A stretch of 64,000 bases of DNA from Pedobacter sp. Leaf41 (GCF_001422545.1 NZ_LMLE01000006.1:52982-116981); one strand, 5' to 3'; positions 16,523 to 27,179 are shown, counted from the first letter of the stretch. Translations and numbers: made by a program. The notes: generated by a model from the sequence alone, not told the origin.

Positions 16523-17710
16523 ATGGCAAAAGAAAAATTTGACCGCAGTAAACCGCACTTAAACATCGGTACAATCGGTCACGTCGATCACGGTAAAACA
16601 ACTTTAACAGCAGCTATTACAAAAGTTTTGGCTGATGCTGGTTTAACTGAGGCACGTTCATTCGATTCAATTGACTCTGCTCCAGAGGAAAAAGAAAGAG
16701 GTATTACAATCAATACAGCTCACGTTGAGTATTCAACAGCTAACCGTCACTATGCACACGTTGACTGTCCAGGTCACGCGGATTATGTGAAGAACATGGT
16801 AACTGGTGCTGCTCAAATGGACGGTGCAATTATCGTTGTTGCTGCTACTGATGGTCCAATGCCACAAACTCGCGAGCACATCTTGTTAGCTCGTCAGGTT
16901 GGTGTACCTTCATTGGTTGTATTCATGAACAAAGTGGATATGGTTGATGATCCAGAATTATTAGAACTAGTTGAAATGGAAGTTCGTGAATTGTTATCTT
17001 TCTACGATTTCCCAGGTGATGATATTCCGGTAATCCAAGGTTCTGCATTAGGTGGATTAAACGGTGATGCTAAATGGGTTGGTAAAATTATGGAATTAAT
17101 GGATGCTGTTGATAGCTACATTCCAATTCCTCCACGTTTAACTGAACTTCCTTTCTTAATGCCTGTTGAAGATGTATTCTCAATTACTGGTCGTGGTACT
17201 GTTGCTACAGGTCGTATTGAGCGTGGTGTAATCAACTCTGGAGATCCAGTTGAGATCTTAGGTATGGGTGCTGAGAACTTAAAATCTACAGTAACTGGTG
17301 TTGAGATGTTCCGTAAAATTTTAGATTACGGTGAAGCTGGTGATAACGTAGGTTTATTGTTACGTGGTATTGAGAAAACTGATATCCGTCGTGGTATGGT
17401 AATCTGTAAACCAGGTTCAGTAACTCCTCACTCTGATTTCAAAGCTGAGATCTATGTATTATCAAAAGCTGAAGGTGGTCGTCACACGCCATTCTTTAAC
17501 AAATACCGTCCTCAATTCTATTTCCGTACTACAGATGTAACTGGTGAAATTTCACTAGCTGAAGGTACTGAAATGGTAATGCCAGGTGATAACGTTACAA
17601 TTTCTGTGAAATTGATTTCTCCTATCGCAATGGAAAAAGGTCTACGTTTCGCTATCCGTGAAGGTGGTAGAACAGTAGGTGCTGGTCAGGTAACTGAAAT
17701 CTTAGCTTAA
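16523..17710 (+). CDS. tuf: Elongation factor Tu
   Basis: A 395-residue EF-Tu that brings aminoacyl-tRNA to the ribosome with GTP. G-domain motifs are clear: GHVDHGKTT (P-loop, about residues 19-27), RGITINTAH switch I, DCPGHADY switch II and NKVDMVDD for guanine specificity. Domains 2 and 3 follow, with [14 protein letters not shown] and the C-terminal [14 protein letters not shown]. It is preceded by four tRNAs and followed by tRNA-Trp, secE and nusG, the usual Bacteroidota arrangement. Codon use is strongly biased, as expected for a highly expressed gene. Confidence 0.98.
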   Translation: MAKEKFDRSKPHLNIGTIGHVDHGKTTLTAAITKVLADAGLTEARSFDSIDSAPEEKERGITINTAHVEYSTANRHYAHVDCPGHADYVKNMVTGAAQMDGAIIVVAATDGPMPQTREHILLARQVGVPSLVVFMNKVDMVDDPELLELVEMEVRELLSFYDFPGDDIPVIQGSALGGLNGDAKWVGKIMELMDAVDSYIPIPPRLTELPFLMPVEDVFSITGRGTVATGRIERGVINSGDPVEILGMGAENLKSTVTGVEMFRKILDYGEAGDNVGLLLRGIEKTDIRRGMVICKPGSVTPHSDFKAEIYVLSKAEGGRHTPFFNKYRPQFYFRTTDVTGEISLAEGTEMVMPGDNVTISVKLISPIAMEKGLRFAIREGGRTVGAGQVTEILA

Positions 17711-17726
17711 TTTTAAGCTATTATAT

Positions 17727-17767
17727 AAAAATTAGCTAATTGGCTTCTATGCTAATTAGCTAATTTT
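17727..17767 (+). terminator. Long hairpin after tuf
   Basis: A 17-bp stem (AAAATTAGCTAATTGGC and its near-perfect complement, one G-T pair) with a 6-nt loop and a short T-run, 16 bp after tuf and just before tRNA-Trp. It may be a partial terminator that lowers downstream expression, or an RNase site releasing the tRNA. Confidence 0.6.
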
Positions 17768-17771
17768 ATCC

Positions 17772-17842
17772 ACGGGAATAGTTCAACGGTAGAATAGAGG
17801 TCTCCAAAACCTTTGATCAGGGTTCGAATCCTTGTTCCCGTG
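17772..17842 (+). tRNA. tRNA-Trp (CCA)
   Basis: Acceptor ACGGGAA / TTCCCGT, U8-A9-G10 in the normal place, anticodon loop CTCCAAA (anticodon CCA), T-arm GGGTTCGAATCC, discriminator G and an encoded CCA at 17843-17845. Its position between tuf and secE is typical for the phylum. Confidence 0.96.
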
Positions 17843-17854
17843 CCAAAAAATAAT

Positions 17855-17935
17855 GATTGTATTAGTGAATGTTTTAATGATTGAATGTTAAGCATTCTCT
17901 CACTCACTAATTCAATCATTTAATCATTATAATAA
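17855..17935. repeat. AATGA-type inverted repeat before secE
   Basis: Left arm TAATGATTGAATG and right arm AATTCAATCATTTAATCATT can pair across a central CTCACTCACT segment. Same family as 16091-16178 and 27089-27179. Confidence 0.6.
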
Positions 17936-17937
17936 AT

Positions 17938-18135
17938 ATGGCTAAAGTAGTTGAGTTTATAAAAGAATCATACGATGAAATGACCAATAAGGTTACATGG
18001 CCTACTTGGGGAGAGTTGCAAAGCTCTGCGATTCTTGTTTTAGTGGCTTCTTTAATTATTGCATTGGTTATTTTTGCAATGGATAAAGGCTCTACATTTG
18101 TGTTAGATACTTTTTATAAATCACTTTCTAATTAA
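17938..18135 (+). CDS. secE: Preprotein translocase subunit SecE
   Basis: A 65-residue single-pass SecE, the essential small subunit that clamps SecY in the inner membrane. The amphipathic helix FIKESYDEMTNKVTWPTW with its conserved NKVTWP core precedes one membrane segment (about residues 29-47). It lacks the two extra N-terminal segments of E. coli SecE, as is usual outside Gammaproteobacteria. It sits 9 bp before nusG. Confidence 0.93.
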   Translation: MAKVVEFIKESYDEMTNKVTWPTWGELQSSAILVLVASLIIALVIFAMDKGSTFVLDTFYKSLSN

Positions 18136-18144
18136 TATTTACTA

Positions 18145-18684
18145 ATGAGCGATCTAAAGTGGTACGTTGTAAGGGCGGTTAGCGGTAAAGAAAAGAAGGT
18201 AAAACAATACATTGATGCTGAGATCAGCCGTTTAGGTTTCTCTCATTTGGTTCCTCAGGTTTTAATACCGATGGAAAAATATTACCAAATGAAAGATGGT
18301 AAGAAAATTGCCAAAGAACGTAACTTTTATCCTGGTTATGTTTTAATCGAAGCAACATTAGATGGAGAATTAGAGCACATCATTAAAGGAATTAATAGTG
18401 TTATTGGTTTCTTAGGTGATAAAGCTGGTAATCCAATTCCAATGCGCCAGGCAGAAGTTAACCGTATTTTAGGTGTGGTTGATGAAATGAGCGAGCAAGG
18501 CGAAACCATGAATGTGCCTTACTATGTTGGTGAAGGTATTAAAGTTATGGATGGACCTTTCAATGGTTTCTCTGGTGTGATTGAAGAAGTGAACGAAGAG
18601 AAGAAAAAATTAAAAGTAATGGTTAAGATTTTCGGTCGTAAAACACCATTGGAACTTAACTACATGCAAGTAGAAAAAGAATAA
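18145..18684 (+). CDS. nusG: Transcription elongation/antitermination factor NusG
   Basis: A 179-residue NusG that binds RNA polymerase and couples transcription to translation and termination. The NGN domain begins KWYVVRAVSGKEKKVK, with YPGYVLIEA in the core. The C-terminal KOW domain is GEGIKVMDGPFNGFSGVIEEV. It lies directly after secE. In most bacteria rplK follows immediately; here a terminator and a 2-kb insertion intervene. Confidence 0.96.
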   Translation: MSDLKWYVVRAVSGKEKKVKQYIDAEISRLGFSHLVPQVLIPMEKYYQMKDGKKIAKERNFYPGYVLIEATLDGELEHIIKGINSVIGFLGDKAGNPIPMRQAEVNRILGVVDEMSEQGETMNVPYYVGEGIKVMDGPFNGFSGVIEEVNEEKKKLKVMVKIFGRKTPLELNYMQVEKE

Positions 18685-18732
18685 GCTGATTTACGATTGT
18701 AGGTTTTAGATCTACGTTTTTTAAGATATAAT

Positions 18733-18762
18733 AAAAGCTTTCCTCAAGAGGGAAAGCTTTTT
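18733..18762 (+). terminator. Intrinsic terminator after nusG
   Basis: Stem AAAGCTTTCC / GGAAAGCTTT with a 7-nt loop and a short T-run. It separates secE-nusG from the inserted gene pair, so rplK needs another promoter. Confidence 0.75.
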
Positions 18763-18856
18763 GCGTTCATGGTATTTTGTAAAATAAGTTTTATTAGTAT
18801 ATTCGTTTATCTCATCTCTCAAAAAGTCATTTATTCTAAGAATCTAAATTAACAAA

Positions 18857-20201
18857 ATGAAAAGATTATTTTCAAAACGCTTTGTGTTCTTCTGCTGCTC
18901 GGTGGTAGGTTCGTTATTTATCTTTAATTCGTGTAAGAAAAGCGAAAGTATGATTTCAAACACTGAACTCATTTCACATGCAAAGAGTTGGTTTTCGTCA
19001 GAGAAAAATATTTTTTATATACCTAATTGGGATAAAGTCGAGATATTTTAAAGATAAGGAGATAAATTATTTAATTATGCCTTCAAATTTCAAATTGGAA
19101 ACAGGAAATAATAGGGTTGTTTCACAATTGATTATTGCTGATTCACTAGGAAGTTATTCAGCTAAGTTAATAGAAGTTGTAAATGCTGATTTACCTGAAA
19201 CGATAAGAGATTTGACAGTTATATTTCAAGGTGGAAAAGATTTGAATAGTAATTTTACCGGCAATGTTTTAGTTTTAGATGCTGCACACACGTTTAAATA
19301 TGGACAACAATTTATTAACGGTAAGGTCAGTTCGAAACTGAAAGTTAAGTTTTTTCAGAATGGAACAATTGGGCTAAGAGATAAACTTTTAATGACTATG
19401 CAAGCACCACCAGAAGTACCTGTTGAGCCAGTATGTACAGATTGGTACTGGACAACTTTTAATGGGAATACTGGACAGGTTATTTCTGAGAGTTATTTAT
19501 ATACTACTTGTACGGGAAATAATTCTTATGGTGGTGGCAGTAGCACTGGAACAGGAGAAAATAACGTAAATAGGGAGATTATTGATAGTTTAACCAATGA
19601 GTGTTTAAAGACTGCACTTGCGAAAGCAAAGGGAGTAAGTGGCAAAAACTTTACAGATACAATTAGTAAAATTATATCCAGTTTGGATGCGAACACTAAG
19701 GTAAAAGTAGGTATTAGTAACGTACCCGAACTATATGATAATAAAGGGAAAGTAGTTGATGGCAGAACTACAGGATATAATTATGATGGGGGTATTTTCA
19801 AGTGTTCAATCTTACTAAATGAAGATGTGTTAAAGAACTCAACACAAGAATATGCTGTTGCAACCATAATACATGAAACATTGCATGCTTACCTACAGTA
19901 TAAAAAAGGGAGCACTATTAATCATGGACAAAATCATGAGGATATTTCTAAAAATTATATTACACCGTTTGTAAATATTATGAAATCTATTTATCCTAAC
20001 TTAGATTTAAAAGAAGCTACTGCAATGGCTTGGAGCGGTGTTCAAGGTACATCATTATGGAAAGAGAATTATGAGAATGATACTTTTAAAATTGGAGCAA
20101 CAAATCTAACAATGGACTTTTCTACAATGAAAGGTTTGGAAAATGCTCATCATTATGGTTTTGCCGATAATAGTACACCTTTATGCCCCAAAAAACAATA
20201 A
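18857..20201 (+). pseudogene. Zinc-metallopeptidase-like lipoprotein, frameshifted
   Basis: Two overlapping frames read as one protein. A lipoprotein start (MKRLFSKRFVFFCCSVV.. with Cys at FNSCKK) continues to DKVEIF, where TAA at 19049-19051 stops it. One base fewer in the four-T run at 19046-19049 would join it to KDKEINYLIMPSNFKLETG in the next frame. The long second part carries a zinc-peptidase HExxH motif in IIHETLHAYLQYKKG and a Gly/Ser linker (GGGSSTGTGE). The fragment from ATG 19077 could still be translated but would lack the export signal. Family resembles SprT-like or toxin-type metallopeptidase domains; substrate unknown. It sits as an insertion between nusG and rplK. Confidence 0.7.
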
Positions 20202-20203
20202 TT

Positions 20204-20833
20204 ATGAGAGTTATAATCTGTTTATTTATAATTAGTTTTTTTTCTTTGGATGCTAAAGCACAGAATAACGTAGGCATAACCCCCCTGCATGAATTTTTTC
20301 AAAAAAATGCAGACAGTACTTATATATTACAATTTGTAGGTACTTTTAATATTCCAAGCTATAGAATTTTGAGTAAGGTAGGGGACACCATAACAACCTA
20401 TACCTATAAAAGTAATACAAAACTGGATCATAAGGTTAAAAATATTCCAAAAGCATTTAGAGATATGTTTTTAAAGAAAAATGGAAATTTGATATATTTT
20501 ATACCTGTTGACATTAACGTATTTTTTAACCCCCATTATTTAAGTTTAGATAGTTTAAATCAATTTTGGTCTAAATCTTCCAAGTTAAAAATGTGGGATA
20601 TTAACGATGATAAGATTGATGGAGAAGGCTGTGGTGAAAAACATTCTAGGTACGCAATATCAGATGGTGGTGAGATTTATCTACATCTTATTACTAAAGA
20701 TAGTATTAAAGAATTATTTTTTTATGCACCAGATTATTATAATGAAAAATGTCCTGGTAGAAAAGGGAGAAAAGCTATTATAGATTTATGGGATCTGTTT
20801 GATACATATTTCAAAGTGGAAACTAGGTATTAA
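20204..20833 (+). CDS. Secreted hypothetical protein, partner of the metallopeptidase-like gene
   Basis: A 209-residue protein with a signal peptide (MRVIICLFIISFFSLDAKAQ). The ATG at 20204 is chosen because it starts the signal; the frame is open from 20183, overlapping the previous gene. The rest is AT-rich and Lys/Asn-rich, with two cysteine-containing segments (GEGCGEKHSR, NEKCPGRKGRK). No family recognised. It starts 2 bp after the stop of the metallopeptidase-like gene, so the pair is co-transcribed; an inhibitor or immunity-like role is only a guess. Confidence 0.65.
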   Translation: MRVIICLFIISFFSLDAKAQNNVGITPLHEFFQKNADSTYILQFVGTFNIPSYRILSKVGDTITTYTYKSNTKLDHKVKNIPKAFRDMFLKKNGNLIYFIPVDINVFFNPHYLSLDSLNQFWSKSSKLKMWDINDDKIDGEGCGEKHSRYAISDGGEIYLHLITKDSIKELFFYAPDYYNEKCPGRKGRKAIIDLWDLFDTYFKVETRY

Positions 20834-20874
20834 AAACTTAAAGATATAATATAAAATATATTTTTCCTAATCTA

Positions 20875-20905
20875 TTGTAGGACTGCAAGATTATCCATAT
20901 CTTTG
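20875..20905 (+). promoter_or_regulatory. Putative rplK promoter overlapping a hairpin
   Basis: TTG at 20875-20877, a 20-bp spacer and a perfect TATCTTTG at 20898-20905. The predicted start is about 90 nt before rplK. The same DNA forms a 10-bp hairpin AGGACTGCAA / TTGCAGTCCT (20879-20912), which may also terminate the island transcript. It gives rplKAJL-rpoBC its own promoter downstream of the inserted genes. Confidence 0.6.
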
Positions 20906-20998
20906 CAGTCCTTTAAGTTTTATAGGAACTATAAGGAAAATAAATGTTACATGCTTCCAATATTTAACATTGAGTTTTAAATAAACAAAAAACACAAA

Positions 20999-21442
20999 AT
21001 GGCAAAAGAAGTCAGTGCAATGATCAAATTACAGATCAAAGGCGGAGCGGCAAATCCATCGCCACCAGTAGGACCTGCATTAGGTGCTAAAGGGGTGAAC
21101 ATTATGGAGTTTTGCAAACAGTACAACGCTCGTACCCAAGATAAAGCAGGTAAAGTATTGCCAGTTGTAATTACTGTTTATGCTGATAAGTCATTCGATT
21201 TCATCATCAAAACCCCTCCGGTAGCTATCCAGTTAAAAGATGCTACTAAATTACAGAGTGGTTCTGCTGAGCCTAACCGTAAAAAAGTTGGGTCGGTGAC
21301 CTGGGACCAGATTAAAGTTATTGCTGAAGATAAAATGCCTGATTTAAATGCATTTACAATCGAATCTGCAATGAGTATGGTTGCTGGAACAGCACGCAGT
21401 ATGGGAATCACCGTTTCTGGTGACGCACCCTGGAACAATTAA
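20999..21442 (+). CDS. rplK: 50S ribosomal protein uL11
   Basis: A 147-residue uL11, the stalk-base protein that binds the GTPase centre of 23S rRNA. N-terminal domain with [20 protein letters not shown] (the proline-rich hinge) and C-terminal RNA-binding domain ending [18 protein letters not shown]. First gene of the rplKAJL-rpoBC cluster; separated from nusG here by the inserted gene pair but carrying its own promoter candidate. Confidence 0.98.
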   Translation: MAKEVSAMIKLQIKGGAANPSPPVGPALGAKGVNIMEFCKQYNARTQDKAGKVLPVVITVYADKSFDFIIKTPPVAIQLKDATKLQSGSAEPNRKKVGSVTWDQIKVIAEDKMPDLNAFTIESAMSMVAGTARSMGITVSGDAPWNN

Positions 21443-21462
21443 TTAAAAAACAGTTTACAACA

Positions 21463-22161
21463 GTGGCGAAATTAACTAAAAATCAAAAAAAGGCACATGC
21501 TAAAATAGAAGCTGGTAAAGCTTATACTTTGAAGGATGCTGCTGCTTTGGTAAAAGAAATCACTACTACTAAATTCGATGCTTCAGTTGATATTGATGTA
21601 TCTTTAGGAGTAGATCCGCGTAAAGCCAATCAAATGGTACGTGGTATTGCTACTTTACCACACGGTACAGGTAAAACTGTACGTGTTTTAGCTTTAGTAA
21701 CTCCTGATAAGGAAGAAGAAGCGAAAGCAGCTGGCGCAGACTTCGTTGGTTTAGACGAGTATGTTGCTAAAATTGAAGGTGGTTGGACCGATGTAGACAT
21801 TATTATCACTACACCAGCTTGTATGGCTAAGGTAGGTAAATTGGGCCGTGTTTTAGGTCCAAGGAACTTAATGCCTAACCCAAAATCAGGTACAGTAACT
21901 AACGAAGTTGGTAAAGCTGTAACTGAGGTTAAAGCAGGTAAGATCGATTTTAAAGTAGACAAAACGGGTATCATACACGCCTCGATAGGAAAAGTATCAT
22001 TCCCAGCAGACAAAATTTATGAGAATGCACTTGAAATCATTCAAGTAATTTCAAAATTAAAACCATCTGCTGCAAAAGGAACTTATTTTAAAAGCATTCA
22101 CGTGTCTTCTACAATGAGTCCTGGGATTGCAATTGAAACTAAATCAGTAGCGGGGATTTAA
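21463..22161 (+). CDS. rplA: 50S ribosomal protein uL1
   Basis: A 232-residue uL1, the mobile L1-stalk protein that also represses its own operon mRNA in many bacteria. The start is a GTG, 20 bp after rplK; no ATG fits. Family segments include [40 protein letters not shown] (the RNA-binding signature) and [15 protein letters not shown] near the end. Co-transcribed with rplK and rplJ. Confidence 0.98.
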   Translation: MAKLTKNQKKAHAKIEAGKAYTLKDAAALVKEITTTKFDASVDIDVSLGVDPRKANQMVRGIATLPHGTGKTVRVLALVTPDKEEEAKAAGADFVGLDEYVAKIEGGWTDVDIIITTPACMAKVGKLGRVLGPRNLMPNPKSGTVTNEVGKAVTEVKAGKIDFKVDKTGIIHASIGKVSFPADKIYENALEIIQVISKLKPSAAKGTYFKSIHVSSTMSPGIAIETKSVAGI

Positions 22162-22163
22162 TC

Positions 22164-22685
22164 ATGAACAGAGAAGAAAAAAACGACGTAGTTTTAGAAC
22201 TACAAGGACAAATGCAAGAGTATGGCAATTTTTATATTGCTGATACTTCTAGCCTTTCTGTTGAGCAGATTAATAACATCCGCCGCAAATGTTTCGAAGG
22301 TGATATCATTATGAAGGTTGCTAAAAACTCTTTAATTCGCAAAGCGATTGAAGGTTTAGATGGCGATGCTTCTGAGATATACGAAGCGCTTAAAGGTTCA
22401 TCATCATTATTATTCTCAAAAACAGCAAACGCTCCGGCTAAGTTGATTAAAACTTTGAGAAAAACTTCTGATAAACCTGTGCTTAAAGCAGCATACATAG
22501 ATTCATCAGTATATGTTGGTGATGATCAATTGAATAACTTAGTAAGCTTAAAATCAAGAGAAGAGCTTATTGGCGATATCATTGGATTATTACAATCACC
22601 AGCTAAAAATGTTCTATCTGCGCTTCAATCAGGCGGTAACAAAATTGCAGGAATTGTTAAAACTCTTCAAGAAAGAGAAGGTTAA
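22164..22685 (+). CDS. rplJ: 50S ribosomal protein uL10
   Basis: A 173-residue uL10 that anchors the bL12 dimers on the ribosome stalk. N-terminal rRNA-binding region with YIADTSSLSVEQINNIRRKC and KVAKNSLIRKAIEG; C-terminal helix for bL12 binding. It begins 2 bp after rplA, indicating tight coupling. Confidence 0.97.
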   Translation: MNREEKNDVVLELQGQMQEYGNFYIADTSSLSVEQINNIRRKCFEGDIIMKVAKNSLIRKAIEGLDGDASEIYEALKGSSSLLFSKTANAPAKLIKTLRKTSDKPVLKAAYIDSSVYVGDDQLNNLVSLKSREELIGDIIGLLQSPAKNVLSALQSGGNKIAGIVKTLQEREG

Positions 22686-22749
22686 CGAACACCTTAAGTT
22701 CGCAAATAAAACAAAATTATTTTACGTAAAAATTTAAAATCTTAATAAA

Positions 22750-23127
22750 ATGGCAGATTTAAAATCGTTTGCTGAGCAATTAGTAAACTTAACCGTTAAA
22801 GAAGTTAACGAATTAGCTCAAATCTTAAAAGACGAGTATGGTATCGAGCCTGCAGCTGCTGCTGTAGTTGCTGGTCCTGCTGCTGGTGGTGATGCACCTG
22901 CTGCTGCTGCAGAAAAAACATCTTTTGATGTAATTCTTAAAGAAGCTGGTGGCGCTAAATTAGCAGTTGTTAAACTTGTAAAAGACTTAACAGGTCTTGG
23001 TTTGAAAGAAGCTAAAGACTTAGTTGATGGAGCACCAAAAGAATTAAAAGCTGGTGTTACTAAAGACGAAGCAGAAGCTCTTAAAAAACAATTAGAAGAA
23101 GCTGGAGCAGTAGTTGAAATTAAGTAA
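22750..23127 (+). CDS. rplL: 50S ribosomal protein bL12 (L7/L12)
   Basis: A 125-residue bL12. The N-terminal dimerisation domain ([20 protein letters not shown]) is joined by an Ala/Pro/Gly-rich hinge (about 36-55) to a C-terminal factor-binding domain with [20 protein letters not shown] and [19 protein letters not shown]. 64 bp after rplJ; followed by an attenuator-like hairpin before rpoB, as in many bacteria. Confidence 0.98.
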   Translation: MADLKSFAEQLVNLTVKEVNELAQILKDEYGIEPAAAAVVAGPAAGGDAPAAAAEKTSFDVILKEAGGAKLAVVKLVKDLTGLGLKEAKDLVDGAPKELKAGVTKDEAEALKKQLEEAGAVVEIK

Positions 23128-23158
23128 TCACTTAATTTAGCTAGGCTAAAAATGTATT

Positions 23159-23188
23159 AGACACCGACTGAAAATGTTGGTGTCTTTA
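23159..23188 (+). terminator. Attenuator-like hairpin between rplL and rpoB
   Basis: A 10-bp stem AGACACCGAC / GTTGGTGTCT with one G-T pair and a weak T-run. Its position matches the partial terminator known between rplL and rpoB in other bacteria, which lowers polymerase expression relative to ribosomal proteins. Confidence 0.65.
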
Positions 23189-23284
23189 CCTGTTTATAAA
23201 CATCTCATTTTGTTTGGTTAATGAGCCTGTTTAAAATCCGAACCAAACAAATAGTTTATTCTTAAACTAAAATCTTTTAGTCCA

Positions 23285-26200
23285 TTGGCAAAGACAGTCG
23301 AACAAAGAGTAAATTTTGCAACTAGTAAGCACATTATAGACTATCCGGATTTTCTGGATGTGCAATTGCAATCATTCAGAGAATTTTTCCAGATAGATAC
23401 CACATCAGACGATCGCTCTAGCGAAGGTTTGTTTAAAGTGTTTGCTGAAAACTTTCCAATAACAGATTCAAGAAATATCTTCGTATTAGAGTTTCTTGAT
23501 TATTTTGTTGATCCGCCACGTTACGATATACACGAGTGTATTGAGCGTGGATTAACCTACAATGTTCCATTAAAAGCAAAGCTTAAGCTTTCTTGTAACG
23601 ATGTTGAACATGAAGATTTTGAAACCATTATTCAGGATGTGTATTTAGGTACTATCCCGTATATGACACCAAAAGGTACATTTGTTATCAACGGTGCAGA
23701 ACGTGTTATCGTTTCGCAATTACACCGTTCTCCAGGTGTGTTCTTCGGCCAAAGCCGTCACACTAACGGAACCAAATTGTATTCTGCCCGTGTTATTCCT
23801 TTCAAAGGTTCATGGATCGAGTTTGCTACTGACGTGAATAACGTGATGTATGCTTACATCGATCGTAAGAAAAAATTCCCGGTTACCACTTTATTACGTG
23901 CTATCGGTTACGATTCTGATAAAGACATCTTAGAACTTTTTGATCTTGCTGACGAAGTAAAAGTTAGTAAATCAGGTTTAAAGAAATATATCGGTCGTAA
24001 ACTGGCTGCAAGAGTTTTAAAGAAATGGGTTGAAGATTTTGTAGATGAAGATACAGGTGAGGTAGTTTCTATCGACCGTAATGAAGTGATTCTTGAAAGA
24101 GAAACCGTTTTAGAAGACGAACACATTGATATGGTTATCGAAGCTGGCGTAAAAAGCATCATCTTATCAAAAGAAGATGGCGCTAGTCAGGCAGATTATA
24201 CCATTATTTATAATACATTACAAAAAGATACCTCTAACTCAGAGAAAGAAGCTGTTGAAAACATCTATCGTGCTTTGCGTAACGCAGAACCACCTGATGA
24301 GGAAACTGCTCGTGGTATCATTGATCGTTTATTCTTCTCGGATAAACGTTACGATTTAGGTGATGTTGGTCGTTACCGCATTAACCGTAAATTGAAAATG
24401 AATACCCCTGATGAGGTTAAAGTTTTAACAAAAGCAGATATTATTGCAATTGTTAAATATTTGATCAAATTGATCAACTCAAAAGAAGAAGTGGATGATA
24501 TTGATCACTTATCAAACCGTCGTGTACGTACGGTAGGTGAGCAATTGTACGCACAATTTGGTGTTGGTTTAGCCCGTATGGCTAGAACAATCCGTGAGCG
24601 TATGAACATTCGCGATAACGAGGTGTTTACACCAACTGATTTGATTAACGCTCGTACGTTATCATCAGTGATCAACTCTTTCTTTGGTACAAATCAGTTA
24701 TCTCAGTTTATGGATCAAACGAATCCATTAGCAGAGATTACGCACAAACGCCGTTTATCAGCTTTAGGTCCAGGTGGTTTATCACGTGAAAGAGCTGGTT
24801 TCGAGGTACGTGACGTTCACTACACTCACTACGGTCGTTTATGTACTATCGAAACTCCTGAGGGACCAAACATTGGTTTAATCTCATCACTTTGTGTGCA
24901 TGCGAAAATCAATAATTTAGGTTTCATCGAAACACCATACAAACGTGTTGAAGATGGTAAGGTAGTGGTTGATTCAGACGTTATTTATTTATCTGCAGAA
25001 GATGAAGATGGTAAAACCATTGCTCAGGCTAATGCAGAATATGATGATAAAGGTAACTTTATAACACCACGCGTTAAAGCACGTTATGAGGGTGACTTCC
25101 CGATTATTGAGCCTGAGAAATTAGACTTAATGGACGTTGCTCCTAATCAGATTACTTCAATTGCTGCTTCGTTAATTCCGTTCTTAGAACATGATGATGC
25201 GAACAGGGCTTTGATGGGATCGAACATGCAACGTCAGGCCGTACCATTGTTACGTCCTGAAGCACCAATTGTTGGTACAGGTTTGGAAGGTCGCGTTGCC
25301 CGTGACTCAAGAACATTGATCAACGCTGAAGGTGATGGTGTTGTTGAGTATGTAGATGCTAACGAAATCACAATTAAATATGAGCGTAACGAAGATGATC
25401 GTTTAGTTTCATTTGAAGGTGATAGCAAAACTTACCGTTTAATTAAGTTCAAAAAAACCAACCAGAATACTTGTATCAACTTAAAACCAATCGTTAAGAA
25501 AGGTCAGAAAGTTACTAAAGGACAAGTGCTTTGTGAAGGTTATGCAACAGAAAATGGTGAATTGGCATTAGGTAGAAACTTGAAAGTAGCTTTCATGCCT
25601 TGGCAAGGTTTCAACTTTGAGGATGCGATTGTAATTAACGAGCGTATTGTTCGTGATGACGTTTTCACTTCATTGCATATTGAAGAGTTTGAATTAGAAG
25701 TACGTGATACTAAACGTGGCGAAGAGGAATTAACACCAGATATCCCGAACGTTTCTGAAGAGGCTACAAAAGACTTAGATGAAAACGGTATTATCCGTGT
25801 TGGTGCTGATGTAAAAGAGGGTGATATTTTAATTGGTAAGATCACTCCAAAAGGAGAATCTGATCCTTCACCAGAAGAGAAATTACTACGTGCAATTTTT
25901 GGAGATAAAGCAGGTGATGTTAAAGATGCGTCTTTAAAAACTCCTCCTTCAATTCAAGGTGTGGTAATTGATACTAAGTTATTCAGCCGTGCTAAGAAAA
26001 CTACAAAAGCTGAAGAAAAATCGGCAATTGAGAAATTAGATAAGAGCTACAATAACATCACTGAGAAGTTAAAAGCAGAATTAGTAGACAAATTATTCAC
26101 AATTGTAAATGGAAAAACATCTCAAGGTGTATTTAATATTTACAAAGAATTATTAGTACCTAAAGGCGCTAAATTTACTCAGAAAATTTTAGCAGATCTT

Positions 26201-27088
26201 GAGTTTGCGCACATCAGCCCTAACAAATGGACAACTGATGACGACAAAAATGAGATGATTAAAATGTTGCTTCACAACTACGGTATCCGTGTTAACGAAG
26301 AACTTGGAGCTTACAAACGCGATAAATTTGCGATTAGTGTAGGTGATGAGCTTCCATCGGGAATTGTACAAATGGCAAAAGTTTATGTGGCTAAAAAACG
26401 TAAGTTAAAAGTAGGTGATAAAATGGCGGGTCGCCACGGTAACAAAGGTATTGTAGCACGTATTGTACGTGATGAAGATATGCCTTTCTTAGCTGATGGT
26501 ACTCCGGTTGATATTGTGTTGAACCCACTAGGTGTACCTTCACGTATGAACCTTGGTCAGATCTATGAAACTATTTTGGCTTGGGCAGGTCAGGAATTGG
26601 GTGTGAAATTCGCAACTCCAATTTTTGATGGCGCTACACACCAAGAGGTAGAAGAGTGGATTGCTAAAGCGGGCGTTCCTGCTTCAGGTAAAACTTACTT
26701 ATACAATGGTTTAACAGGTGAGCGTTTCGATCAGACTACAACTGTAGGTATTATCTACATGTTGAAATTAGGTCACATGGTTGATGATAAGATGCACGCC
26801 CGTTCAATCGGACCATACTCATTAATTACACAACAGCCATTGGGTGGTAAAGCCCAGTTTGGTGGTCAGCGTTTTGGTGAGATGGAGGTTTGGGCATTAG
26901 AGGCATTCGGTGCAGCTAATATTCTTCAAGAGATCTTAACCGTTAAATCGGATGATGTAATCGGAAGAGCGAAAACTTACGAAGCCATTGTTAAAGGTGA
27001 AAACCTACCAACCCCGGGTGTTCCAGAATCGTTCAACGTATTGGTACACGAGTTACGTGGTTTAGGTTTAGATATTACGTTAGACTAA
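23285..27088 (+). CDS. rpoB: RNA polymerase beta subunit
   Basis: A 1267-residue beta subunit. It starts at a TTG ([15 protein letters not shown]). The rifampicin-pocket segment reads [20 protein letters not shown] then [20 protein letters not shown]; the usual Asp, His and Ser resistance positions are all wild type, suggesting rifampicin sensitivity. The following [20 protein letters not shown] has Thr where many bacteria have Pro. The switch and clamp regions near the C-terminus ([20 protein letters not shown]) are normal. Co-transcribed with rpoC, 91 bp downstream across a repeat. Confidence 0.99.
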   Translation: MAKTVEQRVNFATSKHIIDYPDFLDVQLQSFREFFQIDTTSDDRSSEGLFKVFAENFPITDSRNIFVLEFLDYFVDPPRYDIHECIERGLTYNVPLKAKLKLSCNDVEHEDFETIIQDVYLGTIPYMTPKGTFVINGAERVIVSQLHRSPGVFFGQSRHTNGTKLYSARVIPFKGSWIEFATDVNNVMYAYIDRKKKFPVTTLLRAIGYDSDKDILELFDLADEVKVSKSGLKKYIGRKLAARVLKKWVEDFVDEDTGEVVSIDRNEVILERETVLEDEHIDMVIEAGVKSIILSKEDGASQADYTIIYNTLQKDTSNSEKEAVENIYRALRNAEPPDEETARGIIDRLFFSDKRYDLGDVGRYRINRKLKMNTPDEVKVLTKADIIAIVKYLIKLINSKEEVDDIDHLSNRRVRTVGEQLYAQFGVGLARMARTIRERMNIRDNEVFTPTDLINARTLSSVINSFFGTNQLSQFMDQTNPLAEITHKRRLSALGPGGLSRERAGFEVRDVHYTHYGRLCTIETPEGPNIGLISSLCVHAKINNLGFIETPYKRVEDGKVVVDSDVIYLSAEDEDGKTIAQANAEYDDKGNFITPRVKARYEGDFPIIEPEKLDLMDVAPNQITSIAASLIPFLEHDDANRALMGSNMQRQAVPLLRPEAPIVGTGLEGRVARDSRTLINAEGDGVVEYVDANEITIKYERNEDDRLVSFEGDSKTYRLIKFKKTNQNTCINLKPIVKKGQKVTKGQVLCEGYATENGELALGRNLKVAFMPWQGFNFEDAIVINERIVRDDVFTSLHIEEFELEVRDTKRGEEELTPDIPNVSEEATKDLDENGIIRVGADVKEGDILIGKITPKGESDPSPEEKLLRAIFGDKAGDVKDASLKTPPSIQGVVIDTKLFSRAKKTTKAEEKSAIEKLDKSYNNITEKLKAELVDKLFTIVNGKTSQGVFNIYKELLVPKGAKFTQKILADLEFAHISPNKWTTDDDKNEMIKMLLHNYGIRVNEELGAYKRDKFAISVGDELPSGIVQMAKVYVAKKRKLKVGDKMAGRHGNKGIVARIVRDEDMPFLADGTPVDIVLNPLGVPSRMNLGQIYETILAWAGQELGVKFATPIFDGATHQEVEEWIAKAGVPASGKTYLYNGLTGERFDQTTTVGIIYMLKLGHMVDDKMHARSIGPYSLITQQPLGGKAQFGGQRFGEMEVWALEAFGAANILQEILTVKSDDVIGRAKTYEAIVKGENLPTPGVPESFNVLVHELRGLGLDITLD

Positions 27089-27179
27089 TTGAATGAAAGA
27101 ATGAGTGAATGAGTGAATGATGGGTAGCTGTCATTCAATCATTCAATCACTCAATCCTTCGATCATTAAAGAAAGAGAT
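27089..27179. repeat. AATGA-type inverted repeat between rpoB and rpoC
   Basis: Direct GAATGAGT-type repeats on the left (27093-27120) and CATTCAATCATTCAATCAC on the right (27132-27150) can form a long hairpin inside the rpoBC mRNA. Third copy of this family in the window, also lying in a highly expressed operon. Confidence 0.75.
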
